Of a DNA stretch of 36,092 bases, positions 26,204 through 35,482 are shown piece by piece. The stretch is taken from positions 1 through 36,092 of the forward strand of contig JAADCT010000032.1 of NCBI GenBank assembly GCA_013154305.1, given 5' to 3'. The notes under the pieces are model-generated. The model was not told the DNA's origin. It saw only the letters and a list, made by a program, of their open reading frames with translations, and made no database searches. Position numbers and translations under genes: made by a program. This DNA comes from Aquificota bacterium (GTDB lineage Bacteria; Aquificota; Aquificia; Aquificales; QOAS01). The stretch's first letter is position 1; every line of letters starts with the position of its first letter.

Positions 26204-26881
26204 ATGCTGAACGTCGAATTGGCCACCAACATGAACATCGGCGACAAGGAAAACTTTGAGGACCGCATCCTCTTTTTGGAGGAAAAGGACCAAAAGCTAT
26301 TCGCCATTGCCGACGGAATGGGCGACAGCGGTTTCGGCGCCGTGGCCGCCGAAAAGGCCCTCGAGGTTTTGGAGCGCCACTTTCCCCTCAAGGAGTTTGA
26401 CAAGGAGGAAATTGAGGAAATCTTTAAAAAGGCCAACAAGGAGGTAATGAACGCCGTCTACGAAATGGGCGGCATAAGCGGAACGACGCTCTCGGCCATG
26501 TACCTGAAGGGGGACTTCTTCATCATCGGTCACACCGGCGACAGCAAAATCTACCGCTTCCGCAAAGGGGAGCTGAAACAATTGACCGAGGACACAGTCG
26601 AGGAGAGAAAGGGCAGAAAAAAGGTCCGCGCCCTGGGAACCGACTGGAACCCGCCGGTGGTGATAAAGAAGGGTAAGGTCCTTCCGGGGGACCTCTACCT
26701 CCTCGTCTCCGACGGGATTGAAAAACTCCTCACCTTCGAGGAGCTGAAGGAATTTTTTAACGAGTACGGGGACCTCCCCGTGGGGGAAATCAGCGACCGC
26801 CTCAGCTTCCTCTTTAAGACCTCAAAGAGGAAAAAGAGCATCGACCGCGACAACATAGCCTACATCGTCTTCCGCGTTTGA
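26204..26881 (+). CDS. PP2C-family serine/threonine phosphatase
   Basis: NIGDKENFEDR, LFAIADGMGDSGFGAVAAEKAL, GHTGDSKIYRFRKGELKQLTED, DRDNIAYIVF; 6 bp after the kinase. Confidence 0.9.
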   Translation: MLNVELATNMNIGDKENFEDRILFLEEKDQKLFAIADGMGDSGFGAVAAEKALEVLERHFPLKEFDKEEIEEIFKKANKEVMNAVYEMGGISGTTLSAMYLKGDFFIIGHTGDSKIYRFRKGELKQLTEDTVEERKGRKKVRALGTDWNPPVVIKKGKVLPGDLYLLVSDGIEKLLTFEELKEFFNEYGDLPVGEISDRLSFLFKTSKRKKSIDRDNIAYIVFRV

Positions 26882-26885
26882 GGCC

Positions 26886-29800
26886 TCAGCCGGCCGCCTC
26901 CAGCAACGAGGGGTCCAGCAGGTAAACCTCCGATATTCCGCCTTTTGAAGTAACGCCGACGAGGCGGTCGGCCAGGTAGGCGACGCTCTCTCTTAGGGTG
27001 ACCACTATAAACTGCGCCTCTTTGGAGTACTTTTTGATGAGTTCGCCGACGCGGACGGCGTTGGCCTCGTCGAGGTGGGCGTCGACCTCGTCGAAGTAGT
27101 AAAAGGGGGCCGGCCGATAGCGTTGGAGGGCGAATATCAGCGAAAGGGCCGCCAGCGTCTTCTCGCCGCCCGACATCGCCTCCAGGTACTTCACCTCTTT
27201 GCCCCTCGGTTTTACGAACATGTTTATGCCCCCCGAAAGGGGGTCGTGGGGCTTTTCCAGCTCCATGTGGGCCCTTCCGCCCGGCGACAGGAAGGAAAAG
27301 ATTTCCTTAAAGTTTCGGTTTATTGCCTCAAAGGTTTCCAGGAAGATTTTGGTCTTTTTGCTCTCTATTTCGGAAATGAACTCGGTCAGGGCCCGCTTTT
27401 CGCGAAGGAGCGTTTTGTACTTTTCGTCGATTTCCGAGTAGCGTTTCCGAACCTCCTCCAGCTCCTCCTCGGCGCGGAAGTTGACGCTCCCCAGCCGCTT
27501 CAGCTCCTCCCCCACCTTCTTCAGCTCCCTTCGGAGTTCGGAAAGACCCTTTTGGGGAGGGGGCTCGGCAATCCCTTCCCCGAGCCGCTCTTTAAGCGTC
27601 TTTTCCTCCTGCTCGAGCCTCGCCAGCTCGGCCACCAACTTTTCCCTTTCGGACTTCACCTTGTCAATCTTAGCCTCGAGGAGCGCCAGTTCCCGACGGA
27701 GGTTTTCGAGTTCCCCGCGCAGTTTTTCCCGCTCGGCCAAAAGGGCCGAAATTCTCTCTCCCAAACGGTGAAACTCCGCCTTTAGCTCCTCCAACTTCCG
27801 AAGGAGTTCTTTCTCTTCCTCCTCCTTTTTAAGGAGTTCGGCCTCGAGCCTTTGTCCGAGGCGGGTGAGTTCCTCCTCCTCCCTCCCGAGGTCCTCCAAT
27901 TCCCTTTCGACCGCGGTCAGGAGCCTTTCCAGCTCCGAAAGTTGCGACCGGAGCTTTTCGAAGTCCGCTAAAACCCTCTCCCTCTCCCTTCGGAGGTCTT
28001 CGAGTCCGCTTTGGGAAATGAGCTCCAAAAGGTTTTCCTTTTGCCGCGCCAGTTCGGTTTCCCTCTCCTCCAAAAGGGTCAGTTCCTCCTGAAGGCGGTC
28101 GACCTCGGCCTCCTTTTCCTTAACCTGTTGCTTCAGGTATTCGAGGTATTCGAGTCCTTTTTGGATTTTTTCCTCAATCCTTTTGAGGCGCTGGGCGGCC
28201 GAGGCGTGGCCTTCTTCCAACTCCTTCAGCTTCCTTTTGGCGTAGTTGAGGGCACCCTCCTCGGACCAAAGTTTTTCTTTGGTCCTTTCGTAGTCCTTTT
28301 TGAGTTTTTGTTCCTTCCTTTGGAGCTCCTCCAGTTCCGACCGGAGTTCGGCCAGTTTTTGGCGGACCATCGAACCCTTGAGCAGGTCGGAGGGCTTAAA
28401 CCTTCCGCCCGTAATGGTTCCGCCCTTTTCAAAGAGCTCGCCCTCGAGGGTGACCATTCGGTAAACGCCTATTCCCAGCCGTCGGGCCGCCTCGTAGTCC
28501 TCGACCAAAACGGTGTCGCCGAAGACGAAGAGAACGGCCTTTTCCACCGCCGGGTCGTAGTCGAGCAGGCGGTAAACGAAGTCGATTACGCCCCGGGTCC
28601 GCGGCAAAAAGTCGACGCGGGGAACGCGAACGCGGTTCAGCGGTATGAAGGTCAGGCGGCCAAGGTCGTGCTTTTTTAAAAGGTCGATGCACTCCTTGGC
28701 CACCGTTTCGTCCTCGACCACTACGTAGCGCAGGCGGTTGCCGCCGGCGACCTCCACCGCGGTCAGAAATTCCTCGTCGCGGACGCGGATGAGCTCGGCC
28801 ACCGTTCCGTAAACGCCGGAAACGGCCCGCTTCAAAAAGGCGACCACCTCGTTTTCCCGGGCGGCGCTTTCGGCCTCGAGGCGGGCCACCTCGCGAAGAA
28901 GCTCCTCCCGCCGGCGGCGAACCTCCTCCAACCTTTCGTCGAGTTTTTGAAGTTTTTCCCGCAGGGCGTTAACCTCTTTAGTCTTTTCCTCGACCAGCTT
29001 TTCGAGCTTTTCCCTCTCGTAGGCCGCCTTCCCGACGAAGGAGGCCAGAAGTTCCCTCTTTTGCTCCTCGAGTTCCTTCAGGTTCTCCTCGGTCTTTTCG
29101 ACCTTGGCGTCAAGGGAGTCGAGCTCCCGCAAAAGGGCGCGTAGGCGCTCCTCCTTCTCCTTCCGCTCCTTTCGGAGTTTTTTAAGCTCCTGCTCCACTC
29201 GTCCCAGGCGGGCGGCCGCGTCGCCGAGTTTCCCCTCGAGGGACGAGATTTTTCCGTCGACCTCCGCCAGTTTTCGCCTTTCCTCCTCCAGCCTCCTTTC
29301 CAGTTCCTCCTTTTGGTTTAAAAGCTCTTCCCTTCGGGCCTCGGCCCGTTTGACTTTCTCCTCCAGGCGGAGCCTCAAGGCCGGAAGTTCCTCCAAACGG
29401 GAGCGGAGTTTTTCCACCTCCTTCGCGAGTTCCGAAAGTCTCCTTTCGAGAAACTCCCTTTGGGCCTCCAGCTTACCGGTCCGCTCGCGGTGGGGGGCCA
29501 GGAGCTCCTCCACCTCGAGGAGCTTCCCCTCGACCTCCGCGAGGAGGTTCGACAGTCGTCTCTTTTGGGTTTCGAGGCGGTTGAGCTCCCCGTCCAGGAG
29601 GGCCAGCCTCTCCCCGACGGCGGTCTTCTTCCTTTCCACCTCCTCGAGGAGTTTGAGCGTCAGCCACGCCTCGAGGAGTTTCTCCCTTTCTTTCAGCTCC
29701 CTGTAGAGGCGGAGTTTTCGGGCGTCCTCCTCGAGGGTCGAAAGCTGTTTTTTCAGCTCCTCGAGGACCAGCTTGAGCTCCTTGAGCTTTAGCTCGACCT

Positions 29801-30353
29801 CCCCCAACTCGAGGAGGGCCTTTTCCTTCTTTTCGTCAAACTCGCCGATGCCGGCGATTTCCTCGATGAGTTTACGCCGCTGGAGCGGCGTCATTTTTAA
29901 AAAGTGGATGATGTCGCCCTGCAAAACGACGTTGTAGGCGTTTTCGGTTATGCCGGCGCGGGTGAGGAGGTCCCTGACGTCCCTTTCCTTTACCGTCTTT
30001 CCGTTGATTTTGAAAACCGTCCGACCGTTGGGAAAGACCTTTCTCGAAAAGACGATTACCTCCTCGTCGACCGGAAAGGCCCCCTCGTTTCGGAAGTGGA
30101 CCTCCACCAGCGCATGGTCGGCCCTTTTGTTTCCTTTACTCCAAATGAGGTAAGAGAGGTTTTTGGCCCTCAAAACCTTCGAGGAGGCCAGTCCGAGGGC
30201 GAAACTTATGGCGTCGCCTATGTTGGACTTTCCGCTTCCGTTGGGACCGACGACGGCGACGAAACCCTCCCCGAGGGGAATTTCCCTCCTTTTGGGACCG
30301 TAGGACTTGAAACCTTCGACGACGACCTTTTCGATGTAGGCTTTGGGCGACAT
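26886..30353 (-). CDS. smc: Chromosome segregation protein SMC
   Basis: VVGPNGSGKSNIGDAISFALG; long coiled coils with hinge; MSGGEKTLAALSLIFALQRYRPAPFYYFDEVDAHLDEAN; start set to ATG 30353. Confidence 0.96.
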   Translation of the reverse strand: MSPKAYIEKVVVEGFKSYGPKRREIPLGEGFVAVVGPNGSGKSNIGDAISFALGLASSKVLRAKNLSYLIWSKGNKRADHALVEVHFRNEGAFPVDEEVIVFSRKVFPNGRTVFKINGKTVKERDVRDLLTRAGITENAYNVVLQGDIIHFLKMTPLQRRKLIEEIAGIGEFDEKKEKALLELGEVELKLKELKLVLEELKKQLSTLEEDARKLRLYRELKEREKLLEAWLTLKLLEEVERKKTAVGERLALLDGELNRLETQKRRLSNLLAEVEGKLLEVEELLAPHRERTGKLEAQREFLERRLSELAKEVEKLRSRLEELPALRLRLEEKVKRAEARREELLNQKEELERRLEEERRKLAEVDGKISSLEGKLGDAAARLGRVEQELKKLRKERKEKEERLRALLRELDSLDAKVEKTEENLKELEEQKRELLASFVGKAAYEREKLEKLVEEKTKEVNALREKLQKLDERLEEVRRRREELLREVARLEAESAARENEVVAFLKRAVSGVYGTVAELIRVRDEEFLTAVEVAGGNRLRYVVVEDETVAKECIDLLKKHDLGRLTFIPLNRVRVPRVDFLPRTRGVIDFVYRLLDYDPAVEKAVLFVFGDTVLVEDYEAARRLGIGVYRMVTLEGELFEKGGTITGGRFKPSDLLKGSMVRQKLAELRSELEELQRKEQKLKKDYERTKEKLWSEEGALNYAKRKLKELEEGHASAAQRLKRIEEKIQKGLEYLEYLKQQVKEKEAEVDRLQEELTLLEERETELARQKENLLELISQSGLEDLRRERERVLADFEKLRSQLSELERLLTAVERELEDLGREEEELTRLGQRLEAELLKKEEEEKELLRKLEELKAEFHRLGERISALLAEREKLRGELENLRRELALLEAKIDKVKSEREKLVAELARLEQEEKTLKERLGEGIAEPPPQKGLSELRRELKKVGEELKRLGSVNFRAEEELEEVRKRYSEIDEKYKTLLREKRALTEFISEIESKKTKIFLETFEAINRNFKEIFSFLSPGGRAHMELEKPHDPLSGGINMFVKPRGKEVKYLEAMSGGEKTLAALSLIFALQRYRPAPFYYFDEVDAHLDEANAVRVGELIKKYSKEAQFIVVTLRESVAYLADRLVGVTSKGGISEVYLLDPSLLEAAG

Positions 30354-30467
30354 CCTCCTAAAGGGAAAAGGATAAAACCCGTCGGGGAGCGCCTGCGAGC
30401 TTTCCAAAGGTCGGAGCTTGTAATAAGATTTCTAACTCCTTTCGGGAAAAACTCGGAGGTACCGAAG

Positions 30468-31112
30468 ATGACGAAGGTGGCGTGGGACTACACCCACCAG
30501 GAGTTTACGATTACCGACTACTACTACTTTTCCATCCTTCAAAGGGCCTGTAAGGAAAACGGCATTCTCGTCGACGAGGTTACCGACTGGTCCAAGCTGG
30601 CCGAATACGACGTAATCGTTTTCAACTATCCGGAAAAGCCCTTTACGCCGGAGGAGGTCGGCGACGTTAAAAAGCTGGTCGAGGCGGGTAAGCGCGTGGT
30701 CATTTTGGGCTACTACAAAAACGAGGACTTTATAGCCGACACCGTAAACTCCCTGGCGACCGCCTTCGGCCTTCGGATGAACCCCGACGAGGTTACCGAC
30801 CCCGAAAGCAACCACGGCGGCGACCCCTACTTCGTCGTAACGGGTAAGGTTTACGGCTTTAACGATGGCGTCGAGAAGCTGATGCTGGCCTGCACCCCCT
30901 CGATTTCCCTCGAAGGGGAAAACACCGAGGTCCTCATTGAGGGCGAACCTTCGGCCGTTTCCAACAAAGGTTTCAAACCCGTTTTGGGAGCCCTTTACCG
31001 CCACCCCTCCGGCGGGGAGTTTATCGTCGTCGGAACCTGCGTCTTTTGGGACAACTATTCGATTGAACGCTACTCCAACCAAAGGTTTGCCCTGAACCTC
31101 CTAAAAAGGTAA
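30468..31112 (+). CDS. Conserved protein resembling DUF4350/GATase-like fold (uncertain)
   Basis: MTKVAWDYTHQEFTITDYYYFSILQRACKENGILVDEV...YDVIVFNYPEKPFTPEEVGDVKKLVEAGKRVVILG; SD CGGAGGT upstream. Confidence 0.5.
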   Translation: MTKVAWDYTHQEFTITDYYYFSILQRACKENGILVDEVTDWSKLAEYDVIVFNYPEKPFTPEEVGDVKKLVEAGKRVVILGYYKNEDFIADTVNSLATAFGLRMNPDEVTDPESNHGGDPYFVVTGKVYGFNDGVEKLMLACTPSISLEGENTEVLIEGEPSAVSNKGFKPVLGALYRHPSGGEFIVVGTCVFWDNYSIERYSNQRFALNLLKR

Positions 31113-31126
31113 GGCTTTTTCCCCTT

Positions 31127-32362
31127 TTATTCCCTTCCGTGGGTGAGGAAAAAGGCCGTTTCGACCAACAGAAGACCGAAGGTCCACCAAAACTTATTCC
31201 GAAGCGGCAGGGCCAGCAGCAGAAGGGCGGCCGAAACGAATACCAAAACGAACAAAAAGGGGAAGGGGGAAACTTCGAAGTAGACGCTTTCGGGTAAAAC
31301 CTTTAAAAGGTAGCCGAAGGCCTCGGCGAGGGCGTTTTGAAGCCACACCAGCGGCGGCAGCGTCCAAAAGGTCAAGAGGTTAAAGGTTCCCACCACCACG
31401 AAAAACTGGACCAAAACCGTAAACAAAAATCCGAACAGAAAGACGCCGAAGGACAGGTACTTGAAAAAGTAGGCTATCAGCGGATTGATGACGGCCGAAA
31501 CGACGACCGAGGCTTCCAAACCGAAGGTTTTACCGAAAACGGACCGAACGAAGTCCTCCTCCGGCGTCTTTCGGCCGCCGTAGTAGAGAATTAGGGCCAA
31601 GGAGGCCAAGTAGCTGAGCCAAAATCCGACGTTGGTTCCCCAGTGGGGAAAGAGGGCCAGCCAGAGGGCGGCGCTCAAAAAGAGGGCCTTGAGGGGGTCG
31701 TAGTTTCTCAGGAGCAGGCGGGCGACCATAAAGAGGGCCACCGAAACGAAGGCCCTGTAGGCGGGGGCCTTCGGAAAGAGGATGAAAAAGGTGAAGAAGG
31801 TGAAAAAGGCCAGGGCCACCCAGTAGCGCAGACCCCAACGCACGGGCAGGAAGAAAAAGGCCGTCAAAAAAAGCGCGTAGTGCATTCCCGAAATCACTAT
31901 CAGGTGGTATATCCCCAGGTGGGCTATCTTTTCCCTCTCCCTGCGGGAAAACCAGTTTTCGCCAAAGAGCAGGGCCGAACCGACCTTTTTCTGAATTTTG
32001 GTTTCGGCCGTTTGCAAAAAACGCTCCTTTAGGACCGAGCGAACCTTCAATCTCCACCTTTGGAGGAGGGAGCGTTCGACCTTCCAACGCTCGGCGTAAA
32101 CCCGGCCTCCGTAGGCCCTCCCCTCGACGGTCAGGCGGTCGCCGGGATAGACCTTTGCGTTTTTAAGGAAGCGAACCGACCACAGTCGGTTTTCACCGTC
32201 GAGGAGGACCACCCGATTGTAGTTCTTGGCAATCACCTCCCCCGTGAGGGTCACCTTTCCCTCGGCCTTTCCCCACCGGGGGGCGTTCAAGAGCGAGTTA
32301 ACCGCAAAGAGGGAAGAAAGGAGGATTAAAAAGACGAGACTTTTGGAAAGGCGGCGGACCAT
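31127..32362 (-). CDS. ComEC/Rec2-family protein lacking the metallo-beta-lactamase domain
   Basis: OB-like N-terminus, GSALLFGENWFSRREREKIAHLGIYHLIVISGMHYALFL, PKAPAYRAFVSVALFMVARLLLR; 411 aa. Confidence 0.85.
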   Translation of the reverse strand: MVRRLSKSLVFLILLSSLFAVNSLLNAPRWGKAEGKVTLTGEVIAKNYNRVVLLDGENRLWSVRFLKNAKVYPGDRLTVEGRAYGGRVYAERWKVERSLLQRWRLKVRSVLKERFLQTAETKIQKKVGSALLFGENWFSRREREKIAHLGIYHLIVISGMHYALFLTAFFFLPVRWGLRYWVALAFFTFFTFFILFPKAPAYRAFVSVALFMVARLLLRNYDPLKALFLSAALWLALFPHWGTNVGFWLSYLASLALILYYGGRKTPEEDFVRSVFGKTFGLEASVVVSAVINPLIAYFFKYLSFGVFLFGFLFTVLVQFFVVVGTFNLLTFWTLPPLVWLQNALAEAFGYLLKVLPESVYFEVSPFPFLFVLVFVSAALLLLALPLRNKFWWTFGLLLVETAFFLTHGRE

Positions 32363-32365
32363 CGG

Positions 32366-33925
32366 TTAAACGACGCCGGCCGCCCTCAGGGCCCCGTAGC
32401 AGCGCCGGCAAACCTTTTGCCCGTCGGGCAACTCCTCAAACTCCTCTTCGGGAAAGTACAGCCAACAGCGGGGACACTTTTGCCCCTCGGCCGGCGAAAC
32501 GGCCACCTTGAGACCTTTAACCTCCTCCCCTTCCAGCTCCACCGCCCCCTTCGGTTCGGCGGAAAGCTCGACGCGGCTGACGCTCAAGAAGAAGGGAAGG
32601 TAGTCTAGGCGCTCCTCCACCAGGTCCTTAAGCCCGGGCGGCAACCCCAAGACCACCTTAGCCTCGTAGGGATGGCGGACGAGCTTTTGCCGGCGGGCCT
32701 GCTCGAGGGCCCGGTTTACCTCCTCCCTCAACTTGAGGAGTTTCGAGTAGACCTCTTCCAGTTTTTCGTCTATCAGCTCCTCCTTGGGAAGGTACATCGA
32801 CGCCAGAAAGACGCTTTCGGGAAGGTCGGACTTTATACTCCTCCGAACGGTTTGCCAAACCTCCTCGGCCGTAAAGCTCAAAACGGGCGCCAAAACGGTG
32901 GTCAGGGCCAAGAGGAGCTCCCACAAAACGGTTTGGGCACTGCGGCGTTCGCGGGAGTCGGGCGCGTAAACGTAGAGGCGGTCCTTTAAAACGTCGAGGT
33001 AGACGGCCGAAAGCTCGCGGTTTACGAAGGCCTTGAGGGCGCTAAAGGCGCGGTAAAACTGGTATTGGGAAAAGAAGCGGTGAACCTCCTTTAATACCAC
33101 CTGCAGGTGCGAAAGCATCCACCGGTCAAACTCGAGGAGGTCTTCGGGTTTCAGGGCGTCGCGGTCGGGATTAAAGTCGTAGAGGTTTCCGAGCAAAAAG
33201 CGAATGGTATTCCGGATTTTCCGATAGTCCTCGGCGACGGCCTTGAGAACCTGCTCGCCGATTTTAACGTCCTCGGTGTAGTCCTCGCTGACGGTCCAAA
33301 GTCTCAAAATGTCGGCCCCGTAACGCTCGACCACCTCCTGCGGTGACACGACATTTCCCAACGACTTGGACATCTTTCGTCCCTTCTCGTCGAGGATAAA
33401 ACCGTGGGTCAGAACCGACCGGTAAGGGGCCTCGTCGTAAGACGCCACCCCCTCCAGGAGGGACGACTGGAACCATCCCCTGTGCTGGTCGCTTCCCTCC
33501 AGGTACATGTCCGCCTTGGGGATTCCCCTCCTTTTCAGGACCGCCGCGTGGGAGGAACCGCTGTCGAACCAAACGTCGAGGATGTCCTCCTCCTTCTCAA
33601 ATTCGGTCGAACCGCACTTGGGACACCTGTAGCCCTCCGGGAGCAGTTCTTTAGCCTCCTTTTCGAACCAAATGTCGGCGCCGTACTCGTAACTTTCCAC
33701 CAGACGGGCTATGCGCTCGAAAATTTCGGCGTCGGCCAAAACCTCACCGCACCTTTTACAGTAGAAAACGGTTATCGGAACGCCCCAAACGCGCTGGCGG
33801 GAGATGCACCAGTCGGGTCTGTTTTCAACCATCGAACGGATGCGCCTGTATCCGCTTTCGGGTATCCATCGGACCTTGTCTATTTCCTCGAGCGCCTTTT
33901 GGCGGAGGGTCTTTTTCCCTTCCAT
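32366..33925 (-). CDS. ileS: Isoleucyl-tRNA synthetase, C-terminal half only (KMSKS, anticodon-binding and Zn domains)
   Basis: IRSMVENRPDWCISRQRVWGVPI, DILDVWFDSGSSHAAVL, YLEGSDQHRGWFQSSLL, GRKMSKSLGNVVSPQEV, CPRCW..CRRCY; no Rossmann first half, HIGH motif or CP1 editing domain. Confidence 0.92.
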   Translation of the reverse strand: MEGKKTLRQKALEEIDKVRWIPESGYRRIRSMVENRPDWCISRQRVWGVPITVFYCKRCGEVLADAEIFERIARLVESYEYGADIWFEKEAKELLPEGYRCPKCGSTEFEKEEDILDVWFDSGSSHAAVLKRRGIPKADMYLEGSDQHRGWFQSSLLEGVASYDEAPYRSVLTHGFILDEKGRKMSKSLGNVVSPQEVVERYGADILRLWTVSEDYTEDVKIGEQVLKAVAEDYRKIRNTIRFLLGNLYDFNPDRDALKPEDLLEFDRWMLSHLQVVLKEVHRFFSQYQFYRAFSALKAFVNRELSAVYLDVLKDRLYVYAPDSRERRSAQTVLWELLLALTTVLAPVLSFTAEEVWQTVRRSIKSDLPESVFLASMYLPKEELIDEKLEEVYSKLLKLREEVNRALEQARRQKLVRHPYEAKVVLGLPPGLKDLVEERLDYLPFFLSVSRVELSAEPKGAVELEGEEVKGLKVAVSPAEGQKCPRCWLYFPEEEFEELPDGQKVCRRCYGALRAAGVV

Positions 33926-33958
33926 GTCAAAGAGATTAAGTTTAAAGTTCGATAATGG

Positions 33959-34834
33959 ATGGGCTTTTTAAAGCGTCTCTTTTGCTGGGTGGCCTCGGCC
34001 TTCTTTTTAATCTTTCTGGCTTTGATGGGATTGGGCCTTTGGATAAAGAGTAAGCTCCCCACCACCGACAAGGTGGCCCTCGTGCGCATCGAAGGCGTCA
34101 TAAACCGCGCCGACGAGATTCTCTCCAGTCTCAAAAAGGTCGAGGAGGACAGGTCTATAAAGGCCCTCGTTTTGCGCGTCAATTCCCCCGGCGGGGCCGT
34201 CGGCGCCGCCCAGGAAATTTACACCGAACTGCTGAGGATAAAAAACGAGTACAAAAAACCGATAGTGGTGTCTATGGGTAACGTTGCCGCCTCCGGCGGT
34301 CTTTACGTTTCTCTTCCCGCAACGGTAATTTACGCCGAAGGGGGAACCATAACCGGTTCCATCGGCGTCATCGTCCAAAAACTGGACGTTAAGGAGCTGG
34401 CCGCCAAGTTGGGCGTGAAGGTGGAGGTCGTCAAAACCGGAAAGTACAAGGACATCCTAAACCCCTTCAGGGAAATGACGCCGGAGGAAAGGGAGTACCT
34501 TTTGAGGCTCGAAAGGGACGTCCTCGAACAGTTTAAGGAGGCGGTGGTCAAAAACCGCGGGGACAAGCTCAAAGTTTCGATAGAGGAAATAGCCGACGGT
34601 CGGATTTTCAGCGGTCGCCAGGCGCTCGAGATAGGGCTTGTAGACAAACTCGGTAACCTGCAGGACGCCGTTGCCGAGGCGGCCAAACTCGCCGGCATTA
34701 AGGGAAAGCCCACCGTCGTCGAGCTAAAACCCGAAAGACCGCTCTTTAAGAAACTCGTCGGGGCCGAATTCAAAAGTCCCCTGCCCTTTGACGCCGCGAC
34801 GACGGTGGGGGTTTACTACCTACTGCTCTGGTGA
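33959..34834 (+). CDS. sppA: Signal peptide peptidase SppA (short, 36K type)
   Basis: N-terminal TM; LVLRVNSPGGAVGAAQEIY, VSMGNVAASGGLYVSLPA, GTITGSIGVI. Confidence 0.93.
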   Translation: MGFLKRLFCWVASAFFLIFLALMGLGLWIKSKLPTTDKVALVRIEGVINRADEILSSLKKVEEDRSIKALVLRVNSPGGAVGAAQEIYTELLRIKNEYKKPIVVSMGNVAASGGLYVSLPATVIYAEGGTITGSIGVIVQKLDVKELAAKLGVKVEVVKTGKYKDILNPFREMTPEEREYLLRLERDVLEQFKEAVVKNRGDKLKVSIEEIADGRIFSGRQALEIGLVDKLGNLQDAVAEAAKLAGIKGKPTVVELKPERPLFKKLVGAEFKSPLPFDAATTVGVYYLLLW

Positions 34835-34879
34835 AGGAGTTTTTGCAAAGCCGGCCCCAAGCGGGCGATACTAAAGGCG

Positions 34880-35482
34880 ATGATTAAGGTCAAAAGCAAA
34901 CCCTTGACCGTCCTCGTGGTGGAGGTCGAGGGTTCCGACCCGGAGGAGGTAAAGCAAAAACTGGAGGAGACCTTCGGCCGGAAGTTCTTTTCCATCGGCA
35001 ACGGAATGCCCTTTCTAATTCAGGCCAAAAACGGCGTTCCCGAAAGCACTATAGCCGAGATTGAAAATTACCTCCGCCAAAAGGGGCTAAAGCCCCTCCT
35101 TCAAACCGTCGGAGGGGACAAAACCGTCAAACAGGTCGACCTGGAAAAGGTCAAAGGGAGCGAAGTCCTCATAGTGAACAAAAACCTCCGGGCCGGACAG
35201 AGCATAGAGCACGCCGGCGACGTTCTCATCATCGGCGACGTCAATCCCGGCGCCCAGGTAAAGGCGACGGGCAACATCATAGTAATGGGAGCCCTCAAGG
35301 GGGTGGCGTGGGCCGGCTACCTCGGCAATCAAGACGCCGTCATAGTGGCCCTTAGGATGGAGCCCCAGCAACTTCGCATAGGAAACATCATCGCCGTTCC
35401 CGACGAGGGAGAACCCAAACCCAAGGCCCCCGAGGTGGCCCGCGTCAAGGGCGACGAAATAGTGATAGAGCCCCTCGTTTGA
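34880..35482 (+). CDS. minC: Septum site-determining protein MinC
   Basis: C-terminal beta-helix NKNLRAGQSIEHAGDVLIIGDVNPGAQVKATGNIIVMGALKGVAWAGYLGNQDAVIVAL. Confidence 0.93.
   Translation: MIKVKSKPLTVLVVEVEGSDPEEVKQKLEETFGRKFFSIGNGMPFLIQAKNGVPESTIAEIENYLRQKGLKPLLQTVGGDKTVKQVDLEKVKGSEVLIVNKNLRAGQSIEHAGDVLIIGDVNPGAQVKATGNIIVMGALKGVAWAGYLGNQDAVIVALRMEPQQLRIGNIIAVPDEGEPKPKAPEVARVKGDEIVIEPLV

Noticed and set aside
27075-29792. Several plus-strand ORFs inside smc
   Set aside because: Low-complexity Leu/Phe/Ser-rich shadows of coiled-coil coding sequence.
29904-30467. N-terminal extension of the 29904..31112 ORF
   Set aside because: Overlaps the smc 5' end antisense; the ATG at 30468 has a good SD and starts the plausible protein.
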